10,000 nucleotides of DNA. Origin: Penaeus vannamei. Taxonomy: Eukaryota > Arthropoda > Malacostraca > Decapoda > Penaeidae. A program made the translations under genes and the position numbers. The notes below the pieces were generated by a model, which saw nothing but the letters and a program-made list of their open reading frames with translations, was not told the origin of the DNA and did no database searches. The stretch's first letter is position 1. Each line of letters begins with the position of its first letter. Of this stretch, positions 8,951 to 10,000 are shown one piece after another. The stretch spans positions 1,894,910-1,904,909 of the forward strand of contig NC_091574.1 in NCBI RefSeq assembly GCF_042767895.1, in the 5' to 3' direction.

Positions 8951-8980
8951 AATACTAATACTAAAGCTGGTATTAGTATT
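8951..8980. repeat. 11-bp-arm inverted repeat with 8-nt loop
   Basis: AATACTAATAC (8951-8961) is the exact reverse complement of GTATTAGTATT (8970-8980), separated by TAAAGCTG. It sits where the GATAAT tract briefly changes strand sense. It lacks the U-run of a terminator, and a chance origin within biased DNA is likely. Confidence 0.7.
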
Positions 8981-9146
8981 TTTATTATTAGATGATAATG
9001 ATAATAATGATAATGATAATAACAATAATAATAATAATAATGATAATAATAATAATAACAATAGTAGTAGTAGTAGTAGTAATGATAACGATAAGCAATA
9101 ATTAAGGATAACAATAATAGTTATGATAATAATCAGTGATTAAAAA

Positions 9147-9200
9147 AAAAGTAACAATCATGATGATAATGATAATACCATACCAATAAAAGTAACAATC
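9147..9200. repeat. Pair of 13-bp direct repeats
   Basis: AAAAGTAACAATC occurs at 9147-9159 and 9188-9200, 41 bp apart. The intervening sequence is of GATAAT type. Probably a small local duplication. Confidence 0.6.
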
Positions 9201-9237
9201 TTAATCAATATGTACTTTCGTTTCATCTAATTATCCG

Positions 9238-9238
<1 letters not shown>

Positions 9239-9275
<37 letters not shown>
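9239..9275. repeat. Poly-T, 37 nt
   Basis: An uninterrupted run of 37 T. On the minus strand this is poly-A, but no retroposon body is evident adjacent to it on either side. Confidence 0.95.
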
Positions 9276-9276
<1 letters not shown>

Positions 9277-9375
9277 ATGTTACACCTGAATACATATTTC
9301 CATGTGACCGCGAAGTGGTAAGTGATGAATAACAACGTAGATAATATCACACACATTCGAGCATAATAAGAACAA
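9276..9375. other. Short unique patch
   Basis: About 100 bp of mixed sequence (ACACCTGAATACATATTTCC, GACCGCGAAGTGGTAAGTG) between the poly-T and the next GATAAT block. No feature recognised. Confidence 0.5.
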
Positions 9376-9770
9376 TCATGATAGTAATGATGATGGTGAT
9401 GATGTTGATAATGATGATATATATATGATTATAGTAGCGGTAGTAGATATGATAATAATGATAATGATAACAACAGCAATGGTGATAGTAATAATAACAA
9501 TGATAATAAAATAATAATCATTATTATCATTACTATTATGATACTAATGATAATGATAATAATAATATTGACAATAATAATGCTAACAACAGCAACAATA
9601 AAATTAATAACAACAATGATAATAATAACAATAATAATTATTAGTATTATCATCCTCATTATAGTAATACCAACGATAATGAATATAACACTAATGACCA
9701 TAATAATGATAACAACAAGCATGATGATAATAAAAATGATGATAGTGATAATAAAGATAACAGAGGTGGC
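9376..9770. repeat. Degenerate GATAAT trinucleotide tract with strand switches
   Basis: Mostly GATAAT/AACAAT units on the + strand, but near 9519-9535 and 9640-9665 the complementary ATTATC units appear. This produces inverted repeats: AATGATAATAA (9499-9509) with TTATTATCATT (9521-9531), and the perfect 12-bp palindrome TAATAATTATTA at 9632-9643. Ile/Met/Asn-rich frames on both strands are repeat translations. Confidence 0.88.
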
Positions 9771-9789
9771 ATAATTCTCAAGGTCACAG

Positions 9790-9842
9790 AATCACGGCCA
9801 GTCGCCACTCTCAGTCGACTCAGCTGTGAGTAAGTACTGGTG
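9790..9842 (+). mobile_element. Possible fragment of a tRNA-derived SINE body
   Basis: This patch is more complex and GC-richer than its surroundings. CAGTCGACTCAGCTGTGAGTAAGTACTGG (9812-9840; key elements GTCGACTCAGCTGT, then GAGTA, then CTGG) resembles, from memory, a conserved stretch of invertebrate tRNA-derived SINEs, of the form CAGTCNACTCAGCTGT followed by AATGAGTACCTGG. I see no tRNA head with A and B boxes upstream, so any element would be 5'-truncated. The same bases contain GTGAGTAAGT, which looks like a 5' splice site but has no frame to support it. Not verified by alignment. Confidence 0.35.
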
Positions 9843-9856
9843 TGATGACGTCATCA
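9843..9856. promoter_or_regulatory. 14-bp perfect palindrome containing a CRE-type TGACGTCA
   Basis: TGATGACGTCATCA is a perfect palindrome with TGACGTCA (9846-9853), the full consensus site of CREB/ATF bZIP factors. There is no recognisable promoter or gene near it, so regulatory function is speculation. It may simply be part of the repeat-like patch that surrounds it. Confidence 0.4.
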
Positions 9857-9862
9857 TACTGG

Positions 9863-9925
9863 GGTCAAAGTCGGGGTTTAAAGGATGTTCTCTACGACCT
9901 CTTGGGTATTGACCCGACTTTGACC
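9863..9925. repeat. Inverted repeat with 13-bp arms and a 37-nt spacer
   Basis: GGTCAAAGTCGGG (9863-9875) and CCCGACTTTGACC (9913-9925) are exact reverse complements. Two G-T wobbles would extend the stem outward on the RNA level. The spacer contains GTTTAAAGGATGTTCTC. The arms are not simple sequence, unlike every other inverted repeat in the window. Options are a short foldback or MITE-like element or a structured transcript. No flanking target duplication is evident. Confidence 0.8.
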
Positions 9926-10000
9926 TTTTACTAATAAAAACAACGATGAATATGATAATAATTAATTCATTACAATAACAATGATGTGCATGTTAATACA
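9926..10000. other. AT-rich tail, GATAAT-like, to window end
   Basis: TTTTACTAATAAAAAC leads into GATGAATATGATAATAATT and a short non-repetitive end. Nothing identifiable. Confidence 0.5.

Larger units (their letters stand above)
8421..9160. repeat. Degenerate GATAAT/ATAATG trinucleotide tract
   Basis: About 740 bp of interspersed GATAAT, AATGAT, AATAAT and AACAAT units. It holds a pure (GAT)11 block and a short AGT block (9063-9080). A less repetitive break at 8650-8690 contains ACCACGGTAAGTGATTGC. Frames rich in Asn/Asp/Ile/Met or Tyr/His reflect the trinucleotides. Confidence 0.9.

Noticed and set aside
8377..9774. Ile/Met/Asn/Asp- or Tyr/His-rich frames of 61 to 146 residues
   Set aside because: Translations of GATAAT-type trinucleotides on either strand.
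9819..9832. GTGAGTAAGT as a 5' splice site of an exon
   Set aside because: No reading frame, no matching acceptor and no homologue. It overlaps a SINE-like string that explains it better.

Overview
This window looks like non-coding, nuclear eukaryotic DNA made almost entirely of simple repeats and short tandem repeats. I find no convincing protein-coding gene, tRNA, rRNA or CRISPR array. The dense mix of long (TA)n, (GA)n/(CT)n, GATAAT-type trinucleotides, poly-A/poly-T and degenerate minisatellites resembles published descriptions of decapod crustacean genomes, especially penaeid shrimp. That assignment is inference from composition; nothing here identifies the species. The long open frames are translations of repeats (Tyr-Ile, Leu-Ser, Arg-Glu, Phe-Leu-Cys strings), and several of those I checked lack an ATG start.

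Layout. 1-1607: first copy of a complex repeat, open at the left window edge. 1608-1918: G/T-rich DNA, then a degenerate TAG/CAG tract. 1919-2390: ordinary AT-rich DNA. 2391-3246: a compound (CA)/(TA) microsatellite of about 850 bp. 3247-3390: short unique patch. 3391-3920: purine-rich minisatellite with a recurring core. 3921-4614: polypurine DNA ending in long (GA)n. 4615-6119: second copy of the 1-1607 repeat. 6120-6600: (CT)n/(CCCT)n polypyrimidine tract. 6600-6863: unique patch. 6864-7222: three tandem units of about 120 bp. 7223-7440: GATAAT-type DNA. 7441-7600: unique patch. 7601-8420: polypurine minisatellite. 8421-9770: degenerate GATAAT-type DNA, interrupted around a 37-nt poly-T and a short unique patch. 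9771-10000: a more complex, GC-richer patch with a possible SINE fragment, a 14-bp palindrome containing a CRE-type octamer, and a 13-bp-arm inverted repeat.

The main structural result is the pair of direct copies 1-1607 and 4615-6119. They are about 98-99% identical outside microsatellites and share a sharp right boundary (1607/6119). Both carry an internal tandem array of about 105 bp, which differs by one unit between them. This is either a recent segmental duplication or two insertions of an undescribed non-coding repeat family. No genes work together here; the interest is in repeat birth, expansion and non-B DNA potential.
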